A stretch of 64,000 nt of DNA, from positions 1 through 64,000 of the forward strand of contig JBHOGO010000007.1 of assembly GCA_043421945.1 (NCBI GenBank), read 5' to 3'. Origin of the DNA: Thaumasiovibrio sp043421945 (GTDB taxonomy: Bacteria > Pseudomonadota > Gammaproteobacteria > Enterobacterales > Vibrionaceae). The position numbers and the translations under genes are program-made. This document shows, piece after piece, positions 41,053 to 48,382 of the stretch (the stretch's first letter is position 1; every line of letters starts with the position of its first letter). The notes beneath the pieces were generated by a model. It was not told the origin of the DNA. It searched no databases and saw only the letters and a program-made list of their open reading frames with translations.

Positions 41053-42756
41053 ATGGCGACGATTTCCAGACAGGCCTATGCCGAAATGTTTGGTCCGACC
41101 GTTGGCGACCGTGTGCGCCTTGCTGATACGGATTTATGGCTTGAAGTTGAAAAAGATCTTACCGTTTACGGTGACGAAGTGAAATTCGGTGGCGGAAAGG
41201 TTATTCGTGATGGCATGGGGCAGAGTCAGCGCCCAAGTGCTGAAACACCGGATTTAGTGATCACCAATGCCGTAGTATTGGATTACTGGGGCATTATCAA
41301 AGCGGATGTGGCAATTAAAAGTGGTCGTATTCAAGCATTAGGGAAAGCCGGTAACCCTGACGTTCAACCGGGGGTAGATATTGTTATCGGTCCGGGTACT
41401 GAAGTACTTGCAGGGGAAGGCGCTATCCTTACCGCTGGCGGTATCGATTCACATATTCACTTTATCTGCCCTCAGCAGATTGAAGAAGCGCTCGCTTCCG
41501 GTGTGACAACCATGATTGGTGGCGGAACGGGACCGAATACGGGAACGAACGCAACCACATGTACACCTGGCCCTTGGAACATGCATCGTATGCTTGAAGC
41601 ATTAGATGAGTTTCCAATGAACTTTGGTTTACTGGGTAAGGGTAACGCAAGCCAGCCAGAAGCGCTCCGCGAACAGGTTGCTGCTGGAGCTGTTGGCTTA
41701 AAGCTGCATGAAGATTGGGGAACTACACCCGCTTCGATTGATACCTGCTTAACCGTTGCAGATGAAATGGATGTTCAGGTCGCTATCCACACGGATACAT
41801 TAAACGAGTCAGGCTTTGTTGAATCCACGCTGGGTGCGATTGGTGACCGTGTTATTCACACCTATCATACGGAAGGTGCAGGTGGTGGTCACGCCCCCGA
41901 TATCATCAAAGCGGCGGGTGAAGCCAATGTTTTGCCTTCTTCAACCAACCCAACTCGCCCTTATACCGTGAATACTGTCGATGAGCATCTCGATATGTTG
42001 ATGGTATGCCACCATTTATCCCCCTCTATCGCGGAAGACGTTGCGTTTGCTGAATCTCGTATTCGACGTGAAACCATTGCGGCTGAAGATATTCTGCATG
42101 ACCTGGGTGCATTTTCGATGATTGCCTCAGATTCTCAGGCGATGGGCCGTGTGGGTGAAGTGGTCATTCGTACGTGGCAGACAGCACATAAAATGAAAGT
42201 GCAACGCGGCAGCCTGCCAGAAGACTCTAGCTATAGCGATAACTTCCGTTTAAAGCGTTATGTGGCTAAGTACACGATTAATCCAGCGATTACACATGGT
42301 ATGGCGCATGAAATTGGCTCTATTGAACCCGGTAAGCTAGCGGATTTAGTATTGTGGAAGCCTGCTTTTTTTGGTGTGAAACCAAGTGTGATTCTTAAAG
42401 GTGGGATGATTGCGATGGCACCAATGGGAGACCCTAACGCATCTATTCCTACCCCACAGCCGGTGCACTATCGCTCGATGTTCGGCAGTTATGGCAAAGC
42501 CAGTAAGAACACTTCTATGTTGTTCGTTTCTCAAGAAGCGAAGGCACAAAATATTGACCAGCAGCTAGGTTTGCAGAGTCAAATTGGCGTTGTAAGCCAT
42601 TGCCGCGATATCAGTAAAGCGGATATGAAGCTCAATGACTGGATGCCAAAAATTGAGGTTGATTCACAAACCTATCAAGTCCGCGCTGATGGTGAGCTAC
42701 TTATTTGTGAGCCTGCAGAAGTACTCCCGATGGCGCAACGCTATTTCTTGTTTTAA
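41053..42756 (+). CDS. ureC: urease alpha (catalytic) subunit
   Basis: Hydrolyses urea to ammonia and carbamate at a bis-nickel centre. All key pieces are present: SHIHFICP (nickel His pair), GLKLHEDWGTTP with the carbamylated lysine, VAIHTDTLNESGF, IHTYHTEGAGGGHAPD, MVCHHLSPSI (flap Cys-His) and ASDSQAMGRVGE (nickel Asp). 567 residues, the standard length. AAGGATGAATA precedes the ATG. Nothing suggests loss of activity. Confidence 0.98.
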   Translation: MATISRQAYAEMFGPTVGDRVRLADTDLWLEVEKDLTVYGDEVKFGGGKVIRDGMGQSQRPSAETPDLVITNAVVLDYWGIIKADVAIKSGRIQALGKAGNPDVQPGVDIVIGPGTEVLAGEGAILTAGGIDSHIHFICPQQIEEALASGVTTMIGGGTGPNTGTNATTCTPGPWNMHRMLEALDEFPMNFGLLGKGNASQPEALREQVAAGAVGLKLHEDWGTTPASIDTCLTVADEMDVQVAIHTDTLNESGFVESTLGAIGDRVIHTYHTEGAGGGHAPDIIKAAGEANVLPSSTNPTRPYTVNTVDEHLDMLMVCHHLSPSIAEDVAFAESRIRRETIAAEDILHDLGAFSMIASDSQAMGRVGEVVIRTWQTAHKMKVQRGSLPEDSSYSDNFRLKRYVAKYTINPAITHGMAHEIGSIEPGKLADLVLWKPAFFGVKPSVILKGGMIAMAPMGDPNASIPTPQPVHYRSMFGSYGKASKNTSMLFVSQEAKAQNIDQQLGLQSQIGVVSHCRDISKADMKLNDWMPKIEVDSQTYQVRADGELLICEPAEVLPMAQRYFLF

Positions 42757-42785
42757 ATAATCTTTAAGGAGATTGAGGTATTTAC

Positions 42786-43238
42786 ATGATTGAGCTGACA
42801 AGTATTAACACGATGACTAAAGCAACGCCGGATGGTTTTTTGAGCCTTCCAATCGATAGCCGAATTAAAAGCCGTTTAAAAGTCACCTTAGATGATGGTC
42901 GCGAAGCGGGGCTTTTTTTACCACGTGGTCATATCCTTCGCGGCGGTGAGCAGTTAAACAGTGAGTGCGGGATCATCGTTGAAATCAAAGCAGCCCCTGA
43001 AACCGTTTCTACCATCTATTGTGATGATGTTTTGCTATTGACTCGCGTCGCTTATCACTTAGGGAACCGTCACGTGCCATTAGAGGTCTCTCTGGGTTGG
43101 GTTCGCTATCAACATGATCATGTACTTGATGAAATGGTTGAAGGGTTAGGTGCGAGCGTTACCGTTGAAAAGGCTTCTTTCGAGCCAGAAGGTGGTGCTT
43201 ATGGTGGTCGTTCAGGTGGCGGTCACCATCACCACTAA
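42786..43238 (+). CDS. ureE: urease nickel metallochaperone UreE
   Basis: Delivers nickel to UreG and apo-urease. 150 residues: an N-terminal peptide-binding domain (SRIKSRLKVTLDDGREAGLFLPRG), a metal domain with YHLGNRHVPLEV (the conserved dimer-bridging His), and a Gly/His tail ending in four His, shorter than in Klebsiella. AAGGAG precedes the ATG by 16 bases. Between ureC and a nickel-permease-like gene. Confidence 0.95.
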   Translation: MIELTSINTMTKATPDGFLSLPIDSRIKSRLKVTLDDGREAGLFLPRGHILRGGEQLNSECGIIVEIKAAPETVSTIYCDDVLLLTRVAYHLGNRHVPLEVSLGWVRYQHDHVLDEMVEGLGASVTVEKASFEPEGGAYGGRSGGGHHHH

Positions 43239-43343
43239 TGCTTAACCATTGTGATTAAGATAAACGAAAAATGATATTAGGCTGCCACTGTCGCCCGATA
43301 TCGTTAAAAAAAGTATAAAAATAAGAAAGACGATAACAACGTG

Positions 43344-43358
43344 CAATGGGATACATTG
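43344..43358. repeat. CAATG-ggata-CATTG hairpin before hupE/ureJ
   Basis: 5-bp arms, extended imperfectly by TGC...GTG, in the 166-base gap between ureE and the HupE-like gene. The third such hairpin in the urea cluster. Confidence 0.4.
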
Positions 43359-43404
43359 TGCCATTTGCACCATTTAAATACTCACACGACGTAAGGATAC
43401 GATT

Positions 43405-43998
43405 ATGAAAACCCGTTTATTCGCTGCATTCTCAACACTGTCAGCATTACTGATGCCTTCACTCGCACTGGCTCACCCAGGGCATCATGGCCATTCAGAA
43501 ACCTTTTTTTCTAGCGCATTGTTCTCCGGTCTGGTTCACCCTGTGACAGGGCTTGATCACTTAATCATGTTGGTAGCGTTTGGTTTGATTCTTGGTTGTA
43601 TCGCAGTATCTCAAACTAAAAAAGTTAAGCTTGCTGGAGCGGGAATTGGCGCGTTATTGGTTGGTTTATTAGCCGGCCAGTGGCTAGGCTTTTCTGTAAT
43701 GGTTGAGCCTGCCATCATGGTGTCGTTATTCGCGGTGAGTGTGGCGCTTTGGCAAATCTTCTCCCCTTCGTCTACCCGAGTGAACACCGCCATTTATACC
43801 ACTATCGGGATGATTTTCTTTCATGGGTATGCGCACGGTGTTGAAGCGGCAAATCAGATAACTCAGTTTTCTCTCGGTATGGCATTGAGTGCATCAGCAC
43901 TTATCTTTGTTGGCTGTATGATGGGGCAATTTGCCAAGTCAAAATGGTTATCAGTCGGTGTTGCGTTGGCAAGCACGCTACTTTTACTTGCCGCATAA
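43405..43998 (+). CDS. ureJ: HupE/UreJ-family nickel permease-like protein
   Basis: Small inner-membrane protein of 197 residues: signal segment ending in LALA, then HPGHHGH, the metal-coordinating HPVTGLDHLIMLVAFGL in the first membrane helix, about six membrane segments, and HGYAHGVEA in the middle. HupE/UreJ proteins supply nickel or other divalent metals for hydrogenase or urease. Position between ureE and ureF supports a nickel role. TAAGGATACG is a good ribosome-binding site. Confidence 0.88.
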   Translation: MKTRLFAAFSTLSALLMPSLALAHPGHHGHSETFFSSALFSGLVHPVTGLDHLIMLVAFGLILGCIAVSQTKKVKLAGAGIGALLVGLLAGQWLGFSVMVEPAIMVSLFAVSVALWQIFSPSSTRVNTAIYTTIGMIFFHGYAHGVEAANQITQFSLGMALSASALIFVGCMMGQFAKSKWLSVGVALASTLLLLAA

Positions 43999-44001
43999 TG
44001 G

Positions 44002-44790
44002 GTGATGGCGATGAACCTGCATCAGACACCTAGCGATGTGGCTTGTTATCGCCTGTTTCAATTAATTAGTCCGTCTTTGCCAATTGGTGGTTTTACCTAC
44101 TCGCAGGGGCTTGAATATGCAGTTGAAGCGGGCTGGGTGACAAACCGTGTTGAAATGGAATTGTGGTTGAAACATATCATGACGGCGAGCATTGCAACGC
44201 TAGAGCTCCCCATTATTGACCGGATATATAACGCTTTAGCATCTTTAGAACTCGATAAAGCAGATTCAAGTCATGCAGATGCTGACAACACTGATGCAAA
44301 AACGGCAAAATTATTAAACTCAGCGCAAAAAGCAGCGGAAATGAAAGTGATAGAGCACTGGTGTGATGTGCTTTATACCAGCCGCGAAACCAGCGAGTTA
44401 CGGGCTGAAGAGCGCCAACGTGGTCTTGCGCTGAATACATTACTTAAGAAGCTTGATATTGATACGTCAGTAACGGCTTCTATCAATAGCCAGCCTAACC
44501 AGTTGTTAGGGTTGTGTATTGCAGCTCGGCATTGGCACATTGACCTTATGTCACTCAAGCAGGGTTATTTGTGGAGTTGGTTAGAGAATATCGTGACAGC
44601 TGGCGTGAAGTTAGTCCCTCTTGGGCAAACGGATGGCCAGTTAGCATTGATTAATATTACTGACGAATTCCCAAGTGCTATTGAGCAAGCATTGAACATA
44701 GAAGAATGGATGATTGGGAGTTTTACTCCTTCGCTAGCCATGGCGAGTACGCTGCATCAAACGCAGTACACCCGATTATTCCGTTCATAA
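44002..44790 (+). CDS. ureF: urease accessory protein UreF
   Basis: GTPase-gating helical protein in the UreDFG complex. YRLFQLISPSLPIGGFTYSQGLEYAVEAGWV is the diagnostic N-terminal block, and SFTPSLAMASTLHQTQYTRLFRS the C-terminal one with the important tail. 262 residues counting from GTG 44002; ATG 44005 and ATG 44011 are possible starts with no strong ribosome-binding site. A 60-residue insert rich in Asp and Lys (DKADSSHADADNTDAKTAK) around 82-112 makes it longer than usual. It follows ureJ by 3 bases. Confidence 0.92.
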   Translation: MMAMNLHQTPSDVACYRLFQLISPSLPIGGFTYSQGLEYAVEAGWVTNRVEMELWLKHIMTASIATLELPIIDRIYNALASLELDKADSSHADADNTDAKTAKLLNSAQKAAEMKVIEHWCDVLYTSRETSELRAEERQRGLALNTLLKKLDIDTSVTASINSQPNQLLGLCIAARHWHIDLMSLKQGYLWSWLENIVTAGVKLVPLGQTDGQLALINITDEFPSAIEQALNIEEWMIGSFTPSLAMASTLHQTQYTRLFRS

Positions 44791-44804
44791 AAAGGATTAA
44801 GAAA

Positions 44805-45437
44805 ATGGAAAGTTACAAACAGCCTCTTCGTATTGGTATTGGTGGCCCGGTAGGGTCAGGGAAAACGGCATTGTTAGAGGTGTTATGTAAAGCTATCCGC
44901 GATAGATTAAATATTGCGGTTGTGACTAACGATATTTATACGCAAGAAGATGCGAAAATTCTGACCCGTGCCGAAGCGTTAGATCCTGATCGTATTATTG
45001 GGGTAGAGACGGGCGGTTGCCCACATACCGCCATTCGTGAAGATGCTTCAATGAACTTAGCGGCTGTTGAAGAGTTAGCGATTCGCCATAAAAACTTAGA
45101 CGTGGTGTTTGTTGAAAGTGGTGGTGATAACTTAAGTGCGACGTTTAGTCCAGAGCTTGCTGACCTGACGATTTATGTTATAGACGTTGCGGAAGGGGAA
45201 AAAATCCCTCGCAAAGGTGGTCCGGGTATTACGCGCTCTGACTTGTTAGTGATCAACAAAATTGACCTTGCACCGTACGTAGGGGCATCGCTTGAAGTGA
45301 TGGAGAGCGATACACAACGTATGCGACCAACCAAGCCTTATGTCTTTACTAACCTGAAAGAGAGTAAGGGGTTAGATACCATTATCGACTTCATCGTGAC
45401 AGAAGGTATGTTGACACTGAAAGCGCCTGCAGCCTAA
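44805..45437 (+). CDS. ureG: urease accessory GTPase UreG
   Basis: SIMIBI-class GTPase that hands nickel from UreE to apo-urease. P-loop GPVGSGKT (about 14-21), VTNDIYTQEDA, the Cys-Pro-His nickel motif in ETGGCPHTAIREDASMN, FVESGGDNLSATFSPELAD, and NKIDLAP for guanine. 210 residues. ATG 44805 has AAGGATTAAG upstream; the longer frame from 44706 only overlaps ureF. Last gene of the urea cluster. Confidence 0.97.
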   Translation: MESYKQPLRIGIGGPVGSGKTALLEVLCKAIRDRLNIAVVTNDIYTQEDAKILTRAEALDPDRIIGVETGGCPHTAIREDASMNLAAVEELAIRHKNLDVVFVESGGDNLSATFSPELADLTIYVIDVAEGEKIPRKGGPGITRSDLLVINKIDLAPYVGASLEVMESDTQRMRPTKPYVFTNLKESKGLDTIIDFIVTEGMLTLKAPAA

Positions 45438-45458
45438 ACAGTCAAAGCTTTACTATCA

Positions 45459-45486
45459 TGACGGTGCATCAGCGCCGTCATTTATT
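45459..45486. terminator. terminator shared by ureG and convergent ogt
   Basis: A 10-bp stem ATGACGGTGC (45459-45468) and GCGCCGTCAT (45473-45482), one G-U pair, loop ATCA, followed by TTATTT. It lies in the 49-base convergent gap. Confidence 0.7.
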
Positions 45487-45948
45487 TCAATTAGCAGTCT
45501 TAACCCCTTCTAAGTTGAGTAACCTTTTCTTTTTATCAAGCCCACCAGCATACCCTGTTAGTTTTCCAGAAGCGCCAATGACGCGATGGCAGGGAATAAT
45601 AACCGGTATCGGATTCTTTCCATTCGCAGCACCGACAGCACGGACTGCTTTAGGGTTATTCAGCTGGTTTGCAATATCACCATAACTACACGTTTCGCCA
45701 AACCCAATAGCTTGTAAAGCTTGCCATACCTGGCGTTGAAATTCGGTACCTTGCGGATCGACAGGCACGGTAAAGCGATCACGCTTTCCTGCAAAGTACT
45801 CTTTTAGCTCTAGGTAGCACTGCTGTGTAATCGCATTCCCGTTTTCAGTATTGGCGGAGTCTGCATCGAACAAGATAGCTGTTACTGCGTAGTCTGAGGC
45901 TCTGATTTCTAGCCAACCGATATTAGTATTAATGAATTGGTTATACAT
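45487..45948 (-). CDS. ogt: methylated-DNA--protein-cysteine methyltransferase
   Basis: Suicide repair protein that moves alkyl groups from O6-alkylguanine to its own Cys. The active site is VIIPCHRVIGASGKLTGYAGG (PCHR), with FQRQVWQALQAIGFGETCSYGDIA as the DNA-binding helix region. 153 residues, the single-domain Ogt type. It overlaps the upstream ada-alkA-type gene by 8 bases, so the two form an alkylation-repair operon. Confidence 0.94.
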   Translation of the reverse strand: MYNQFINTNIGWLEIRASDYAVTAILFDADSANTENGNAITQQCYLELKEYFAGKRDRFTVPVDPQGTEFQRQVWQALQAIGFGETCSYGDIANQLNNPKAVRAVGAANGKNPIPVIIPCHRVIGASGKLTGYAGGLDKKKRLLNLEGVKTAN

Positions 45949-47374
45949 CCAAAACGCTCCATAAATAGAAAGTGAGGTAACTGCGCCAAGGCGCTGCTAA
46001 TTCTTGATTAAAGGTGGGGGCATTATCGGATGATGCCGTGGTGATTAGTTTTTCGATGGCTCGTTGTATTCCAAGATCGCCACTCAGGAATATATCTGGG
46101 TCACTGACACCGCGAAGTTTTAGATAGTCAACGGTCCAAGGGCCGATGCCTTTGAGTGTCAGTAAGTCATCAGGACTAAAGTGAGGGTTATTGAGGCAAT
46201 AATCGACATACCGTTCGAGGGTTTCTTTACGACGCGTTGGCATCCCTAAGCTATTGATTATTTCAAGGCTGATGGCATTGGGTTCTGGAAAATAACGAAA
46301 CCTTCTGCTTTTTGAAGTGGTGTTATTATCTGAATCGATGTTGTCTTTTCTCGTGTTATGAACATTGCTATCAATCACTTTCTCAACGAGTTTTTTAGCG
46401 GCTTTTACTGAAACTTGCTGACCTAATATGGCCCGTACGCCAGCTTCGAAAGGGCTCCATATTCCGGGTAAACGAATACCTTTCACAGGGAGCGTGATAC
46501 CCAGCGCGGCTTCAAGCGCTGATTCGATGTGGCTGACATCAGCATCAAGATCTAAACAACGTCGAATATTCGCGATTAGCAAATGCAAGTCGCTGATTAC
46601 ATCAGTATGTATAGTGACGAGAAATCCATGCCTTTCCGGGCAGTGTGTTGCAGTGAAGCGACCAGTGATGCCTTGATGGGTAAACGTTCTTCCGTAGCTA
46701 TTATCAGTGAGCCACTCTAGCCCATCGATGGCTCTATCAGCGTAAAACTGTCTCACGCTTGGCCAATGATAAGGAGGACGGTAGGTGAGAAACAGTTCAA
46801 GGTGGTTAGGAGTCAGGGGCTTTTGGGATTGACGAATTTGTCGTGGTGCTAGGGTGAACTGTTTCAGAAAGGCATCGTTAAAACGTCGCACGCTATTAAA
46901 ACCTGCGGCGAAAGCAATATCCGTAATCGATAGCGAAGACTCATGGAGGAGCTGTTTTGCGAAAAGGAGTTGCTGATAAATGGCGTAGCTTTTCGGCGAC
47001 ATACCAACATGGTCTTGAAAAAGTTGGCGTAAATATCGCTCGGAGATGCCGAGACGTTCACACAGGGCAGAGAGTGGCTGCTCACTTAATCCGTATTGAT
47101 CAATGAGAGTGATGGCGCGACGAAGGGTCGTATGTGATCCAAGCCAGGCTGGGGAGCCAGGCGCACTATCCGGTCGACAACGAATGCAAGGGCGGTAGCC
47201 TGCGTTTGCAGCAGAAGTTGCTGATTCAAAGTATTCAACATTTTCTTCTTTTGCAGCAGGTGCAGGGCAAATCGGGCGGCAATAGATCCCCGTTGTTTTA
47301 ACGGCAGTAAAAAAGAGTCCATCAAAGCGATAATCGCGAGAGAGACGTGCTCTTTGGTAGTGGCTCTGTTCCAT
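45941..47374 (-). CDS. AdaA-AlkA fusion: methyl-responsive activator and 3-methyladenine DNA glycosylase
   Basis: Three parts in 477 residues. Residues 1-75: Ada zinc domain with Cys32, Cys36, Cys63 and Cys66 (GIYCRPICPA, YRPCIRCRP), where methyl-phosphotriester transfer to the first Cys turns on DNA binding. Residues 80-180: AraC HTH (ISERYLRQLFQDHVGMSPKSYA, LSITDIAFAAGFNSVRRFNDAF). Residues 190-477: AlkA glycosylase with HhH and LTLKGIGPWTVDYLKLRGVSDPDIFLSGDLG holding the catalytic Asp. This fusion is known in several bacteria as AlkA/AdaA-type. It likely activates itself and ogt. No adjacent alkB is seen. Confidence 0.92.
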   Translation of the reverse strand: MEQSHYQRARLSRDYRFDGLFFTAVKTTGIYCRPICPAPAAKEENVEYFESATSAANAGYRPCIRCRPDSAPGSPAWLGSHTTLRRAITLIDQYGLSEQPLSALCERLGISERYLRQLFQDHVGMSPKSYAIYQQLLFAKQLLHESSLSITDIAFAAGFNSVRRFNDAFLKQFTLAPRQIRQSQKPLTPNHLELFLTYRPPYHWPSVRQFYADRAIDGLEWLTDNSYGRTFTHQGITGRFTATHCPERHGFLVTIHTDVISDLHLLIANIRRCLDLDADVSHIESALEAALGITLPVKGIRLPGIWSPFEAGVRAILGQQVSVKAAKKLVEKVIDSNVHNTRKDNIDSDNNTTSKSRRFRYFPEPNAISLEIINSLGMPTRRKETLERYVDYCLNNPHFSPDDLLTLKGIGPWTVDYLKLRGVSDPDIFLSGDLGIQRAIEKLITTASSDNAPTFNQELAAPWRSYLTFYLWSVLDV

Positions 47375-47453
47375 ATATCACGACGCTAAACAAATTCTAA
47401 TGATTAGAGTGTAACGAATCGGAACGAAGAAACTAGCCGGAATCGGTAGTTAA

Positions 47454-47702
47454 TCAATGCATCATCAAATAGAGATGGATAAGCATAAAGGGGAGAAGAA
47501 GTGCCCCAAGGGTAAAATTTTTGAGCAGTGCCATTGAGCGGTGCATTGAGCGGTCGAATTGTTGCACTGACTGCATCGACCAGCGGCTGCTTAGTTGGTG
47601 AAGGCGGTGATGAGAAAACGTAAAAATCAAGAACCATGTATAGAGCAGAGCGACATTAAGTAGTGTGCATAATCCTAAAACATTTCTAATCGTTTCAATC
47701 AT
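47454..47702 (-). CDS. small DUF6868-like membrane protein
   Basis: 82 residues. ATG 47702 (MIETIRNVLGLCTLLN) has AGAGG eight bases upstream, which decides the start over the longer frame from 47864. Two membrane segments (CTLLNVALLYTWFLIFTF and LLKNFTLGALLLPFMLIHLYL) flank a basic loop with HRLHQLSSRW and FDRSMHRSMALLK. The pattern of a W in the loop followed by a helix resembles DUF6868, a small conserved family of unknown role. That assignment is from memory and should be taken as likely. Confidence 0.65.
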   Translation of the reverse strand: MIETIRNVLGLCTLLNVALLYTWFLIFTFSHHRLHQLSSRWSMQSVQQFDRSMHRSMALLKNFTLGALLLPFMLIHLYLMMH

Positions 47703-48304
47703 TGGCAAACCTCTATTTTTGACTATCTTGCATCCCCCTATGCTAGCAAATGTGAGTTGTATTTTCTTAACTACCGATGATGAGTTTAGCGTTCGGTTGA
47801 TGTCCATCAAATTTAGCCCTCTTTTGTCTTGAGGTGAGTTTTTTCGAAGAATGCATTGAGACAACTGATAGTGCTGATTGGTTAATATACGTTCAAATTG
47901 AGCGAAAGGTTCGTACTCTATTTAAATGTGTATTAAGCATTTCTGGGTGAATTTGCTGAAAAAATGACGTCTAGATAAAAAAACAACGAATTCGAATCTT
48001 TTTTTTGGGGGACGGGATTATAAGTTGAATGTGAAATCGGGGTGAAAAAATAATTCAGGTGGGAGTGTGTTGGTAAATAGCTGTAATTGCGTGTTTTTAT
48101 TCTTTGTTCTTAATCCTTATGACAGGTTTGAAAGCATGTATTGTTATTCGGCGAACGTATATTTCCCATAAACCGTTAGATGACAATGTATTTATTTGTG
48201 TAATAATTAAACAGAATTCTGTGCGTTTTATGATGAGAAAAAAGACCGTCGGCAGAGTTTTTCTTTGTGTACTAATGAAATGTGATATTATCCCCGCACA
48301 TTTT
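47703..48304. other. gap of about 600 bp upstream of the BCCT gene
   Basis: No convincing gene. It holds the promoter of the DUF6868-like gene on one side and presumably an AT-rich promoter of the BCCT gene on the other. A stretch of nine T followed by GGGGG at about 48000-48013 is notable. The open frame 48104-48307 is AT-rich and has no recognisable features. Confidence 0.35.
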
Positions 48305-48360
48305 TAGCTCTAAGGCGAGTTGGTAAGGTTAAATACCACAATTTACCGACTCATAAGCTA
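48305..48360 (+). ncRNA. structured leader (two-part stem-loop) before the BCCT gene
   Basis: A 10-bp stem GAGTTGGTAA (48317-48326) with TTACCGACTC (48343-48352) is enclosed by an outer stem TAGCT (48305-48309) and AGCTA (48356-48360), and a small GGT/ACC pair (48327-48337) caps it. It ends 22 bases before the TTG start, just ahead of the ribosome-binding site CAGGAG. It may be a 5'-UTR control element. It does not match a riboswitch class I know. Confidence 0.5.
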
Positions 48361-48382
48361 GGGGCATAACCAGGAGTTTCGT

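Noticed and set aside
43200..43238. artificial His tag on UreE
   Set aside because: Short His-rich C-termini are natural in UreE metallochaperones.
47703..47864. N-terminal 54 residues of the DUF6868-like frame
   Set aside because: Not conserved-looking; ATG 47702 has a good AGAGG site and yields the expected 82-residue two-helix protein.
48104..48307. 67-residue frame before the BCCT gene
   Set aside because: AT-rich, no family features, no good start signal; overlaps the leader.
48305..48360. known riboswitch class
   Set aside because: Only a long hairpin is seen; no conserved core of a class I know.
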